Counted from the stretch's first letter, positions 1 through 7,261 are shown. The stretch: 9,736 nt of DNA from Psychrobacter sp. (GCA_029256865.1 JARIEH010000026.1:1-9736); one strand, 5' to 3'. Translations and numbers: made by a program. The notes: generated by a model from the sequence alone, not told the origin.

Positions 1-23
1 AATCATGAGAGTGCTTGATAAAT

Positions 24-1379
24 ATGGACAACAACAACCCCTATCCCGCCAGTATTTCGACTGACAATCAATCGACAAAACAATCGATAGAATTTTATCA
101 GCGTCATGGACGTACCACTGCTATTGACGATCATAGCGACCTACAGGTTTTAAAGCGTATCAAACGTTATTTATTACCAAAAGACTTTACTATCTCGCAA
201 GATTTATTAAATGAAATGGTTGCTGGTTATGATATTGGCGATCCGCTGGCAGATGCGTTAGCCACTGCTGGTATTCATTTTGCAAAGCCCTTACAGCAAG
301 TCATTATCAGCGATAGCTACAAGGGCCTCGATAATCATCTGATCAGCAACCCATCTTTTAGCGCACTAACTGAGCAATTTAGTAGCCACCCTGACTGGTT
401 TGATCCTAAGCTGGCCCAAATAGGTGCTATCGCCTATCGTCGTTATCCACTCATGCTGATTTGGCTATTACGTAATGTTGCCTTGATGGCCGGCTACAGT
501 ATTCCGGCGTTGTCTTTACCTCTCATTCAAACTGGCGCACTGACACATGACGCTCTACCACGTCTGATGCGTACCTATGCCTATATTTTAGCAGTCTCTG
601 AGCATCCACAGTTGAATATCAACACCCGCAATGACCGTAAACCTATTGACCAAGTGTTGGCGATCGGCTCTGAAGGTTGGCGGCAGTCTATCAAAGTACG
701 ACAAATCCATACTTTGGTACGTCAAAACTTACTCAAAGGTAAGCTAAAAGTTGCTGTAGATCTCATTCCAGAGGCGGCTCAACATCATAACCCTGACGGC
801 AGTTGGAATACCAATTACTGGGGCATACCGATTAACCAGACAGATATGATTGCCACGCATTTACAGTTCTCCTTACTCATCATGCGCGGGTTACAATTGC
901 TAGGTGCGCGCATCAGCAAAGAAGAAGCGCAAGGTATCTTACATTTATGGAATCTGGCGAGCTACTGGATGGGGGTTGATTTAAATCGCTTACCAAAAAA
1001 TGAGGCGGACTGTTGGGAGTGGCTCTATACCTACCTCTCTATTCAACAGCTTGATTTTAAGATGGGGCGGCCGTTGGCCAAAGCTTTACATGATTTACCA
1101 CGCCAGCTAATGGGTGAGGATAATCGCCGCGGACGTTTCGTTGAGATGGTGAATGCCAGCGTGACACGTACTCTAGTCGGTGATGATGTTGGAGATGGAT
1201 TGGAATTACCCAAATCAAAAATACGCTTTGGCGTACTGTCTTCAGTGCCCATCTTGTTTACTCTTGATACAGCACGGCAGCACAATCAAACCGTCGCTGA
1301 TAAGTTAGAAGCGTTCCGTGCCAAACGGCAGGATAATATGAATTGGTGGTTAAAGAGAAACGATGATTATTATAAATAG
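24..1379 (+). CDS. DUF2236 / MpaB-like (latex-clearing-protein fold) putative haem oxygenase
   Basis: This is a 451-residue soluble, helix-rich protein without a signal peptide. It resembles the DUF2236 family (ER-bound oxygenase MpaB / rubber oxygenase Lcp catalytic domain). Family-like elements are the segment WLLRNVALMAGYSIPAL (about 147-163), PRLMRTYAY (about 179-187), KVRQIHTLVR (about 224-233) and PINQTDMIATHLQFS (about 269-283). In Lcp an Arg and a Thr four residues apart plus a later His surround the haem. R180, T184 and H229 are the likely equivalents here, so haem binding and an oxidative reaction are inferred; the substrate is unknown. I chose ATG at 24. An in-frame TTG at 15 would add three residues, but the only purine-rich stretch (GAGAG, 7-11) is too close to it. 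An in-frame stop at 6-8 shows the start lies within the window. A TGA at 16-18 in another frame may end an upstream gene, which would make the two coupled. The gene converges on the downstream Nudix gene, 86 bp away. Confidence 0.75.
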   Translation: MDNNNPYPASISTDNQSTKQSIEFYQRHGRTTAIDDHSDLQVLKRIKRYLLPKDFTISQDLLNEMVAGYDIGDPLADALATAGIHFAKPLQQVIISDSYKGLDNHLISNPSFSALTEQFSSHPDWFDPKLAQIGAIAYRRYPLMLIWLLRNVALMAGYSIPALSLPLIQTGALTHDALPRLMRTYAYILAVSEHPQLNINTRNDRKPIDQVLAIGSEGWRQSIKVRQIHTLVRQNLLKGKLKVAVDLIPEAAQHHNPDGSWNTNYWGIPINQTDMIATHLQFSLLIMRGLQLLGARISKEEAQGILHLWNLASYWMGVDLNRLPKNEADCWEWLYTYLSIQQLDFKMGRPLAKALHDLPRQLMGEDNRRGRFVEMVNASVTRTLVGDDVGDGLELPKSKIRFGVLSSVPILFTLDTARQHNQTVADKLEAFRAKRQDNMNWWLKRNDDYYK

Positions 1380-1465
1380 CGCCTCTAAAGAATCGTCAGC
1401 AATTCATACTGTCTGTTGCTTAGTATTTATTGTTTAGAATTTAAGTCTTTAGAATCAAGTTAAGA

Positions 1466-2218
1466 CTACTCACGATCTATCCTTAGATTTGAATCTTGCG
1501 TGCGATAGTACCATTCAAGTTGGCGATCAAAGCCAGTTTCTAGCAAATTGGCGATGACTCGCCCTGTCAAACCCCAAACCGTCTCACCATCAACTTGCCA
1601 GCTGGGCGTCAGTATGGTCGCGGTCTGATCTTGCATCGTATATTCGACCGAATACTCGACTGTCGGCTGAGTGAGTAGCGATTCAAAATCTGCCCAAAAA
1701 ATGCGTGATATCTCTCCCATATCAGGAACCAGCACCAAATCGGGGGCAATGAGCGCCACAATTGGACGTACACTCATACCGCTCTTTGATGTTTGAGTGG
1801 GTAGTTGACCAAGCAGCTGCACTTTATTGGGTGGTAGCGACGTTTCTTCGCAGGCTTCACGTAAAGCGGTGATGACATTGTTGCCATCCCCTATTTCGTA
1901 TTTGCCGCCTGCACATGAGACTTCACCGGCATGACTGTTCATATGTGCAGCACGGCGTGTCAGTAATAGCTTAGGACGTCGCTCATTGGTGATAGCAACC
2001 AATATTGATGCATCGGCAATCGGGGTTTGATATAAACGGTTTAAAAGACGGGCACTCTGAGAAATATGTTCAAACCCCGATGTTGGTGGGATTTTTAGTG
2101 CATTTAACGTTTCATTCTGTACCCGTTCAGCCAACTGTCTAAGGGTTGGATGACGAATCAAATTTGGCACTGCCACAGAAAACTCATCAAAACGTCTTAA
2201 AGGCTGAAATACCGTCAT
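1466..2218 (-). CDS. Nudix hydrolase, CoA pyrophosphatase type (NudL/YeaB-like)
   Basis: This 250-residue protein probably cleaves coenzyme A or its derivatives to 3',5'-ADP and 4'-phosphopantetheine in the cytoplasm. Residues 85-105 carry the CoA-specific UPF0035 signature (LLTRR..HMNSHAGEV..AGG). It runs into a Nudix box at about 105-128, with G105, an Asp (D111) where the standard box has Glu, R120-E121 and E124-E125. The Asp substitution is usual for NudL-type proteins. The WGLTGRVIANLL segment at 215-226 matches the family's C-terminal helix. The first 68 or so residues are a longer N-terminal region than in the E. coli homologue, which has about 190 residues. The start ATG is preceded by AGGA with an 8-nt spacing. 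The gene is divergent from a second Nudix gene across 270 bp. CoA specificity is inferred from the motif; a broader nucleotide-sugar or acyl-CoA substrate is possible. Confidence 0.87.
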   Translation of the reverse strand: MTVFQPLRRFDEFSVAVPNLIRHPTLRQLAERVQNETLNALKIPPTSGFEHISQSARLLNRLYQTPIADASILVAITNERRPKLLLTRRAAHMNSHAGEVSCAGGKYEIGDGNNVITALREACEETSLPPNKVQLLGQLPTQTSKSGMSVRPIVALIAPDLVLVPDMGEISRIFWADFESLLTQPTVEYSVEYTMQDQTATILTPSWQVDGETVWGLTGRVIANLLETGFDRQLEWYYRTQDSNLRIDRE

Positions 2219-2320
2219 TATTATTATCCTGTTATTTTATTCAACATATACTGATGAATCATATTATCATGCAATAGGCTTCAGGTTACTGACTGGATAG
2301 GCTAACCGAAGCAGTCACCT

Positions 2321-2341
2321 ATACTACTCTATGGGTAGTAT
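2321..2341. repeat. Perfect 7-bp inverted repeat (hairpin) in the divergent Nudix spacer
   Basis: ATACTAC and GTAGTAT flank a 7-nt centre (TCTATGG). The stem can grow by a T-G and a C-G pair to leave a 3-nt loop. No T-run follows on either strand, so it is not a canonical terminator. An operator or part of a small intergenic repeat are the options. It lies about 100 bp upstream of the minus-strand Nudix start. Confidence 0.5.
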
Positions 2342-2383
2342 GAGCATTTTTTAGGTTAATTCTGTATGAATCGTTAACAGCAA

Positions 2384-2401
2384 ATGACACCTTGCTGTCA
2401 T
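2384..2401. promoter_or_regulatory. 18-bp dyad ATGACA-N6-TGTCAT, possible operator
   Basis: Two perfect 6-bp arms are separated by CCTTGC, about 90 bp upstream of the zinc-ribbon Nudix start. Outer arms AGCA (2379-2382) and TGCT (2405-2408) add partial outer symmetry. The size and spacing suit a dimeric repressor or activator. The bound protein is unknown, and I could not place a convincing sigma-70 promoter next to it. Confidence 0.4.
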
Positions 2402-2488
2402 CAATGCTCAGCTTTAGGTTGTTTTATGTTATCTTAAGACAAATGTTTCAAATTAGCTTTTTTACGTCATCAAAATAAGGCAGTTAAT

Positions 2489-3052
2489 ATGCGCTATTGT
2501 TTACAATGCGGTCATGAAGCTGAACGCAAAATCCCACCCACTGATAATATACCGCGTTTGGTCTGTCCCGATTGCCACTATATTCATTATGAAAACCCAA
2601 AAGTAATCTGCGGTTCTTTAGTCGTGCATAACGGCAGAGTGCTGCTGTGTCGTCGTGCCATCGAACCTCAGTATGGCTTATGGACCGTACCAGCAGGCTT
2701 TATGGAAAACGGGGAAACCATGGCTGAAGGCGCTGCACGTGAATGCTTTGAAGAGGCTGAGGCAGTAGTGCTCAATCCCCATTTATATTGCATTTATGAT
2801 CTGCCACATATTGGCCAGATCTACAGTATTTATTTGACTGACCTAAAAGATGGCGCTTATGGTATTGGCTCTGAAAGCCTTGATTGTGCATTATTTAGTG
2901 AAGAGGATATCCCCTGGGATAAGATTGCCTTTGAAGCCGTACGCCGCACATTGACCAGTTATTTTGCTGATCGCAAGCAGTTCGATAACTTATCAGAGTT
3001 TCCTATCCATCAGGATATGATTGGTAAAGATCTGAGTATTAAGCGTTATTAA
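2489..3052 (+). CDS. Nudix hydrolase with N-terminal zinc ribbon
   Basis: This 187-residue cytoplasmic Nudix hydrolase starts with a four-cysteine zinc ribbon (C4, C7, C26, C29; the Nudix_N_2 type). The Nudix fold follows from about residue 37. The Nudix box at about 70-93 has G70, E76, R84-E85 and E88-E89, the metal-binding glutamates; the usual late glycine of the box is replaced by Glu. Proteins of this layout are often annotated as ADP-ribose or NADH pyrophosphatase-like, and plant relatives act on FAD, but the substrate cannot be read from the sequence. AAGG (2477-2480) lies 8 nt before the ATG. The gene is monocistronic: it is divergent from the CoA-type Nudix gene and ends 27 bp before a strong terminator hairpin. 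Confidence 0.87.
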   Translation: MRYCLQCGHEAERKIPPTDNIPRLVCPDCHYIHYENPKVICGSLVVHNGRVLLCRRAIEPQYGLWTVPAGFMENGETMAEGAARECFEEAEAVVLNPHLYCIYDLPHIGQIYSIYLTDLKDGAYGIGSESLDCALFSEEDIPWDKIAFEAVRRTLTSYFADRKQFDNLSEFPIHQDMIGKDLSIKRY

Positions 3053-3074
3053 TGAATATTAAGCGATGAATAGC

Positions 3075-3104
3075 AAAAAGCCAAGCATCACGCTTGGCTT
3101 TTTT
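3075..3104. terminator. Bidirectional rho-independent terminator
   Basis: A GCCAAGC/GCTTGGC stem (3080-3086 with 3092-3098) encloses a 5-nt loop. An A-run precedes it (3075-3079) and a T-run follows it (3099-3104), so either strand gives a GC stem plus a U-tract. It sits between the convergent zinc-ribbon Nudix gene (+) and the M16C peptidase gene (-) and can end both transcripts. Confidence 0.93.
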
Positions 3105-3145
3105 ATGCATTACAGATTCTATATATTGTGGCTAACTTGCTTTCA

Positions 3146-6100
3146 TTAGCTCTTAATCTTGCATATCTCAAAGCCTAAACTTTTAACCTCATTCTCTTTA
3201 TCGTACGGTGCAAGTACCGCACGCACATGTTTCTGACCCTGTAAGTACTGTTTGGCTACGCGCTGTAAATCATCAATGGTCACTTCTAAAATCGTCGCCC
3301 GCATTTTGCGCTGCCAGTCTGCGCCGCGATGATGTAAGTCAGCAAAGCAAGCTTTGACTGCTTCCCCTGCTGGCGAACCTGGCTTATCCATACCTGAAAT
3401 GATGCCCAAGATCGCTTCTTCTAATTGCTCAGCAGTTTGTGGTTCATTTAATAACCACTCAATACTGGCATCGAAATGCTCAAAGGTCTCTACACAGTGC
3501 GGATCGCGGTAGCTAAAGAACTTAAAAGCACAGGCATTGGCATCGTAGCCCGCACCGCCACCGTAAGCACCACCGCGCTCACGAATGGCACTATGCAAAT
3601 AACCGTTGCGCAAATAAGGCGCTAATACCATTAACGCTGCGGTATCAGGGTGATCTGCAGCAGGAGCCGAGTATACGCTAGCATTATGATAAACGTTGGT
3701 CGCAACCAACCAAGCCAAATCTGTAACGTCAATCGCAGCCCCACTTTCAACCACTTTATCGGCAACACAGTCACCGTCTAATGTAGGATCTAGTTTTAAA
3801 TCAGCAAACTCGCTTGGAATACCATCTTCAATATTGATATCTGTTGTTCTGACTGCCAGTTCTGACGCACGGCTGTCTTTCCAGCTATTGACGATCAAAT
3901 CACTTAAGCGCTCAGTTTGCTCAGCTTCACAAATGATCAATGCATGCTTAGGTAAGCTGATTAGACGCTGATGTAGATCCATCAAGCTGGTTGCAAGCTG
4001 ATCCCATTGCCCATCATCTTGACTGGCATGAGAGAGGAAGTCTTTGAGAGCATTGAGCGCTGGTAGGCCACTACGCACATACTCTAGATGCGCTTGACGA
4101 CTCATACCACGACTGGCGGTTTGCATGGCATAGGCATGTCCTGCACTTGCCAGACGTGACTGCCATCCTGCTTGACGCTGCTGCAAGATTTCTTTGATAC
4201 GCTCATGCTCAGTAAAGACGCTGTGCTCCATCACTTCTTTGAGCAAATCAATCGCCTCTACCTTACGGTTTAACGCCCGTGTTGCCATCACAAAGTAGCT
4301 ACTAATGGCTTGGTTACTGTCAATACTGGTGCGTTGGCTAATACGTGCCGTCACACCTGATGAATGCGCCGCCTGCTTGGCTTGTAGCTCATAAGCTGTT
4401 AATGAATCTGTACCCAGCTCTGATAACAAGCTTAAATAAATCGGCAATAATGGATGGTTGATCACATCATTCGCTGGTAGATCATCTGCATTACCCTCAC
4501 CTATCGCATCGGTCAATGGCACGATGATTTGATAGTAATATAAACCATTAGTACCCGCTTCGTACTCAAATAATGTACTGTCTTGACCCGCTAAAGTAAT
4601 CTGCTTTTGCGAGCCTTGCTTGAAGCTAATATCAGTCGGTACGTCTTCCAGACCGACCTTAGGCAACAGACTCAAATCATCAGGTGCTGCCTGACGTGCC
4701 GCGAGATCTAGCGCTTGCTTACGTAAAATGTCTTTATCATCAGCGCTTAGATTCATTGCAATAGTATCAAGGCGTACTTGCTCTGCCGCAGCAAGGCGTG
4801 CTGACTTTTCACTGTCGGGTGTCAATGTCAAACGTACACGGTGATTATTGTCTAGCAAATGGGTTTTAATTAAGTTAGGTAACCACTGCTCATCTTTTAC
4901 TTGTTCACGTAGCCATAGTAGATGCTCATCAACTTCCCAAACATCAAGAGGGTTACCATCATGAATCGCCGTACTAAAGCCCTCTAACATCAAGTTTAGA
5001 CCATAAGGCATGCTATCACCGCCGATATGACGTTGATCAATCTCAATCTGATGCAATATGGTTTCAATGGTTTCATCATCAATCGGAGTGCTAGCAACTT
5101 GAGCCAGCAAGTCGATAATGCCTTGCTCTACCGCTTCGGCGTGCTCAGGGTTTGAACCGCGCAGACCGGTATAAAATACCATTTCATAATGACTGTCATC
5201 CAGCCCTAATAGTGGACTTGGCGCTTTGCCTAGCGGATGACTGTCAAGATAAGCACGTAGGGGTGAGCCTGCATGCTCTATCAAAACCCCTTCGAGCAAG
5301 CGTAATGCCAGACGCTGCTTTGGGTCAGTAATTGAGGGTAATAACCATGCCACCACATGATGGGTTTGATCAGGGCCCGCCTCATCAGCGGTATAAGTAT
5401 CCGTTGCACTGATCGGGGCAGATAAACGCTGCTCTGCGCGAGAAACGTGCTTTTTACCCGCTTCAAACTGTATCAGCGCATCTTCGTGTATCTTTGCTTG
5501 TGTCTGGGCAACTGGTATATTACCAAAACTCATGATCACACTGTTCGACGGATGATAATGGCTTTGATGAAACTCAATCAGTTCTGGATGCGTCAAATCA
5601 GGGATATCCGCAGGATCACCACCTGAATTATAGTGATACGTCGTCGTTGGGAACAAATGATGGGCGACAGCATGATAAAGCTGATCAATCTCACCGCTCA
5701 TGGCCCCTTTCATCTCATTAAACACAATGCCTTTAAACTGGGGTTTATCGTCAGCGTCTAACTCAACACGAATGCCTTCTTGAGCAAAGTCAAGCGGATG
5801 AATATTGGGAAAGAACGCGGCATCCAGATAGACATCAAGCAAGTTAAAGTAATCATTCTTGTTTTGCGTCGCATAGGGATAGGCCGTCCAGTCAGCGGCA
5901 GTCATCGCATTCATAAAGGTATTCAATGAGCGTTTAATCATCGAAAAGAACGGATCACGTACGGGAAACTTCTTCGAGCCACATAATGCCACATGCTCCA
6001 AAATATGCGCTTCACCTTTAGAGTCCATTGGCTGCGTACGAAAACCAACCAAAAAGGCATTTTCGTCACTAGGATGCGACAAATGGTAATGCATCGCCCC

Positions 6101-6217
6101 TGTTTTGACATGCTGGCTGATCAGCACATCCATTGATAATGCCTCAATATGGCGATGCTCAAGCAGCTCAAATGCTGGATGCAGGGTTAAATCAGCGGTA
6201 AATAGCGTATCAGTCAT
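3146..6217 (-). CDS. M16C zinc metallopeptidase, PreP (presequence protease)-like
   Basis: This 1023-residue insulinase-family peptidase matches the length of PreP-type proteins, which fold as two halves forming a closed chamber that degrades short unfolded peptides. The inverted zinc motif HILEH gives H71 and H75 as metal ligands and E74 as the catalytic base. The third ligand is probably E168 in the FNEMKG segment. The surrounding CGSKKFPVRDPF and FMNAMTAADWTAYP stretches are typical of PreP rather than pitrilysin. The linking M16C-associated domain should occupy roughly residues 480-730. A C-terminal RERGGAYGGG segment near 878-888, with Y885, matches the family's substrate-contacting Arg/Tyr region. 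No signal peptide is seen, so cytoplasmic peptide turnover is likely. AGGA sits 5 nt before the ATG. The gene is monocistronic, with the shared terminator downstream. Confidence 0.93.
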   Translation of the reverse strand: MTDTLFTADLTLHPAFELLEHRHIEALSMDVLISQHVKTGAMHYHLSHPSDENAFLVGFRTQPMDSKGEAHILEHVALCGSKKFPVRDPFFSMIKRSLNTFMNAMTAADWTAYPYATQNKNDYFNLLDVYLDAAFFPNIHPLDFAQEGIRVELDADDKPQFKGIVFNEMKGAMSGEIDQLYHAVAHHLFPTTTYHYNSGGDPADIPDLTHPELIEFHQSHYHPSNSVIMSFGNIPVAQTQAKIHEDALIQFEAGKKHVSRAEQRLSAPISATDTYTADEAGPDQTHHVVAWLLPSITDPKQRLALRLLEGVLIEHAGSPLRAYLDSHPLGKAPSPLLGLDDSHYEMVFYTGLRGSNPEHAEAVEQGIIDLLAQVASTPIDDETIETILHQIEIDQRHIGGDSMPYGLNLMLEGFSTAIHDGNPLDVWEVDEHLLWLREQVKDEQWLPNLIKTHLLDNNHRVRLTLTPDSEKSARLAAAEQVRLDTIAMNLSADDKDILRKQALDLAARQAAPDDLSLLPKVGLEDVPTDISFKQGSQKQITLAGQDSTLFEYEAGTNGLYYYQIIVPLTDAIGEGNADDLPANDVINHPLLPIYLSLLSELGTDSLTAYELQAKQAAHSSGVTARISQRTSIDSNQAISSYFVMATRALNRKVEAIDLLKEVMEHSVFTEHERIKEILQQRQAGWQSRLASAGHAYAMQTASRGMSRQAHLEYVRSGLPALNALKDFLSHASQDDGQWDQLATSLMDLHQRLISLPKHALIICEAEQTERLSDLIVNSWKDSRASELAVRTTDINIEDGIPSEFADLKLDPTLDGDCVADKVVESGAAIDVTDLAWLVATNVYHNASVYSAPAADHPDTAALMVLAPYLRNGYLHSAIRERGGAYGGGAGYDANACAFKFFSYRDPHCVETFEHFDASIEWLLNEPQTAEQLEEAILGIISGMDKPGSPAGEAVKACFADLHHRGADWQRKMRATILEVTIDDLQRVAKQYLQGQKHVRAVLAPYDKENEVKSLGFEICKIKS

Positions 6218-6302
6218 GGTTGTCCTTATGGCTTAAAATGTGAAGAGCGACCTAAATACTAGGAGCAAAAAGTGATAGAAAACTGCGGTTATAAAAGTTC
6301 GC

Positions 6303-6308
6303 ATTATA
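6303..6308 (-). promoter_or_regulatory. Possible -10 element for the M16C peptidase gene
   Basis: On the minus strand this reads TATAAT, a perfect -10 hexamer, and would give a leader of roughly 80 nt. The -35 position at 17-bp spacing reads GTGAGA, a poor match, and there is no TG extension. It overlaps the repeated TTATAAAAG. The call is tentative. Confidence 0.3.
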
Positions 6309-6525
6309 AAAGCCGCTATCAAAACTCTCACCTCAGAAATATAAGGGTTATTTTGTGGCTGCGGTATGCTTACTAGTCAACTGTTCGGTCTTACTTCATC
6401 AGTGAAGCAATGCTTTTCTAATCAAGATAGATGGGGCTAACCGCTTGAGAAGTCAAGTAAACAAGCCATAATCTATCACTATCACAAACCCAACAATAAC
6501 CACAATTAAAATATGGTTTTACAGC

Positions 6526-6554
6526 TTAACAAAAGTGACCAGTACTGCTACTAT
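6526..6554 (+). promoter_or_regulatory. Sigma-70-type promoter of Usp copy 1
   Basis: TTAACA (6526-6531) is a five-of-six -35 match. It is followed by a 17-bp spacer and TACTAT (6549-6554), with a TGC extension just before the -10. Transcription would start near 6561, leaving a leader of about 20 nt that carries the AGGAG. This start lies inside the longer reading frame and so supports translation from 6582. Confidence 0.65.
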
Positions 6555-6570
6555 GAAGTTATCTATCAAA

Positions 6571-6610
6571 AGGAGCACACTATGAGCTACCAACATATTC
6601 TACTGGTGAC
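6571..6610 (+). repeat. 40-bp perfect direct repeat, unit 1 (Usp copy 1 RBS and start)
   Basis: This stretch, covering the Shine-Dalgarno sequence, the start codon and the first codons, is identical base for base to 7262-7301 in copy 2. The match stays near-identical to about 6680, with five mismatches in the first 99 coding bases. Copy 3 differs at several silent positions in the same stretch. Confidence 0.9.
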
Positions 6611-7043
6611 CGATTTATTATCTGATGCCGATATCGTCGCTCAAAGAGCCAAACGTGTCATTGCAGGCTCTCCTGAAGCCAAGCTTTCCGTATTGCATAT
6701 CGTGGAGGAAGACGTAGCCCTTTTTGGTTATGAGCTGGTCCATGCCTCTAAAGTTGCTGACAAGAGAGAAGGAGATCCTTGGCCAGAAGCACGGATGAAG
6801 TTGGCAGAATTCCTTGAACGTAACGAATTACGAGCAACCAGATCCGAGTTAACTATGGCTATCTCTAGTAGTAAAGGCATCGTGAACTATTGCCGTGAGG
6901 AGAATGTCGACTTGTTGGTCATTGGCCGCCATGAACGCCGCGGTATCGCAGCGTGGTTAGTCGGTGCCACTGCCGACAATATACTGCCTAACGCCCCTTG
7001 CGATAGTTTGGTCGTCAAGCTTGATAAACCCGTATCACAATAA
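6582..7043 (+). CDS. Universal stress protein, UspA family, tandem copy 1
   Basis: This 153-residue single-domain Usp begins MSYQHILLVTDL, close to the start of E. coli UspA, and is expected to be a cytoplasmic dimer involved in stress survival. The C-terminal half has the VDLLVIGRH strand and the loop at 115-130 where ATP-binding Usps carry G-x2-G-x9-G-S/T. Here it reads GRHE followed by GAT, so the second Gly is Glu (E118) and Ala replaces the Ser/Thr. ATP binding is therefore uncertain. I chose ATG 6582 because AGGAG precedes it by 6 nt, both paralogues start at the same residue with the same length, and the promoter overlaps the longer alternative from 6513. It is about 75% identical to copy 2 by eye; most differences fall in residues 43-72. 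No strong terminator follows: a weak AGAGTG/CACTCT stem at 7043-7062 lacks a T-run, so some readthrough into copy 2 is possible. Confidence 0.92.
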   Translation: MSYQHILLVTDLLSDADIVAQRAKRVIAGSPEAKLSVLHIVEEDVALFGYELVHASKVADKREGDPWPEARMKLAEFLERNELRATRSELTMAISSSKGIVNYCREENVDLLVIGRHERRGIAAWLVGATADNILPNAPCDSLVVKLDKPVSQ

Positions 7044-7058
7044 GAGTGACATAGCCCA

Positions 7059-7250
7059 CTCTCAACTATTTAATGTTATTGACGTAGTCCATGATCATTT
7101 AAAAATGCTGTCAGACATATTGCTATAATATAGATTTATATAGAAATCAGACCAATGTAGAAATAGCTAAAATGGGCGTCAAAACCACGCTATCCCTACA
7201 AAGTACCCTTAACACTTAACAGCTATTGGTAGTAGTGTTATAGTTGAGAG
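7059..7250. repeat. 11-bp inverted repeat flanking the Usp copy 1-2 spacer
   Basis: CTCTCAACTAT at 7059-7069 is the exact reverse complement of ATAGTTGAGAG at 7240-7250. The arms enclose 170 bp, including the copy 2 promoter. The symmetry stops at 11 bp, and I see no target-site duplication or transposon-like interior. The right arm also takes part in a local hairpin. Confidence 0.5.
7121..7129 (+). promoter_or_regulatory. Extended -10 promoter for Usp copies 2 and 3
   Basis: TGCTATAAT is a perfect extended -10 (TGn plus TATAAT). No recognisable -35 lies 16-18 bp upstream, which extended -10 promoters tolerate or which may indicate activator dependence. A start near 7136 leaves a leader of about 137 nt before copy 2. 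Confidence 0.55.
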
Positions 7251-7256
7251 CAACTA
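7210..7256 (+). other. Structured leader before Usp copy 2 (two possible hairpins)
   Basis: TAACACT (7210-7216) can pair with AGTGTTA (7234-7240). Directly after it, TAGTTG and CAACTA (7241-7246, 7251-7256) form a 6-bp stem with a 4-nt AGAG loop. The second hairpin ends 5 nt before the copy 2 AGGAG and could affect ribosome access. No known riboswitch or thermometer class is recognised. Confidence 0.4.
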
Positions 7257-7261
7257 ATAAT

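Larger units (their letters stand above)
6218..6581. other. 364-bp divergent spacer between the M16C peptidase and first Usp gene
   Basis: I see no gene here. An in-frame ATG at 6513 would extend the Usp protein by 23 residues, but the best promoter overlaps that extension. TTATAAAAG occurs twice, 15 bp apart (6289-6297, 6304-6312), framed by GCGG and CCGC to give an imperfect hairpin. Small hairpins occur at 6394-6407 (CTTCA/TGAAG) and 6444-6457 (CTTGA/TCAAG). These have no assigned function. Confidence 0.6.

Noticed and set aside
1043..1285. 80-codon minus-strand frame inside the DUF2236 gene
   Set aside because: It lies wholly inside a convincing gene on the other strand and has no recognisable domain.
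1444..1467. AGTCTT/AAGACT inverted repeat between the first two convergent genes, as a terminator
   Set aside because: Only 6 bp, AT-rich, a 12-nt loop, no T-run and overlap with the Nudix stop codon.
2301..2309. GGCTAACCG shared with 6435-6443 as a dispersed repeat
   Set aside because: Only about nine bases match and the flanks do not align, so chance is enough to explain it.
2361..2379. CTGT...ACAG as an SOS (LexA) box
   Set aside because: The spacing between CTG and CAG is 13 rather than 10, and neither neighbour is a DNA-repair gene.
3696..3971. 91-codon plus-strand frame inside the M16C peptidase gene
   Set aside because: Antisense shadow of a well-supported coding region; low-complexity Ser/Ala-rich translation with no domain.
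6513..6581. In-frame 23-residue N-terminal extension of Usp copy 1 from ATG 6513
   Set aside because: No ribosome binding site precedes it, the paralogues lack it, and a good promoter (6526-6554) lies inside it.
7059..7250. Inverted-repeat element as a MITE or insertion
   Set aside because: Arms are only 11 bp, with no target duplication, no second copy in the window and a normal promoter inside.
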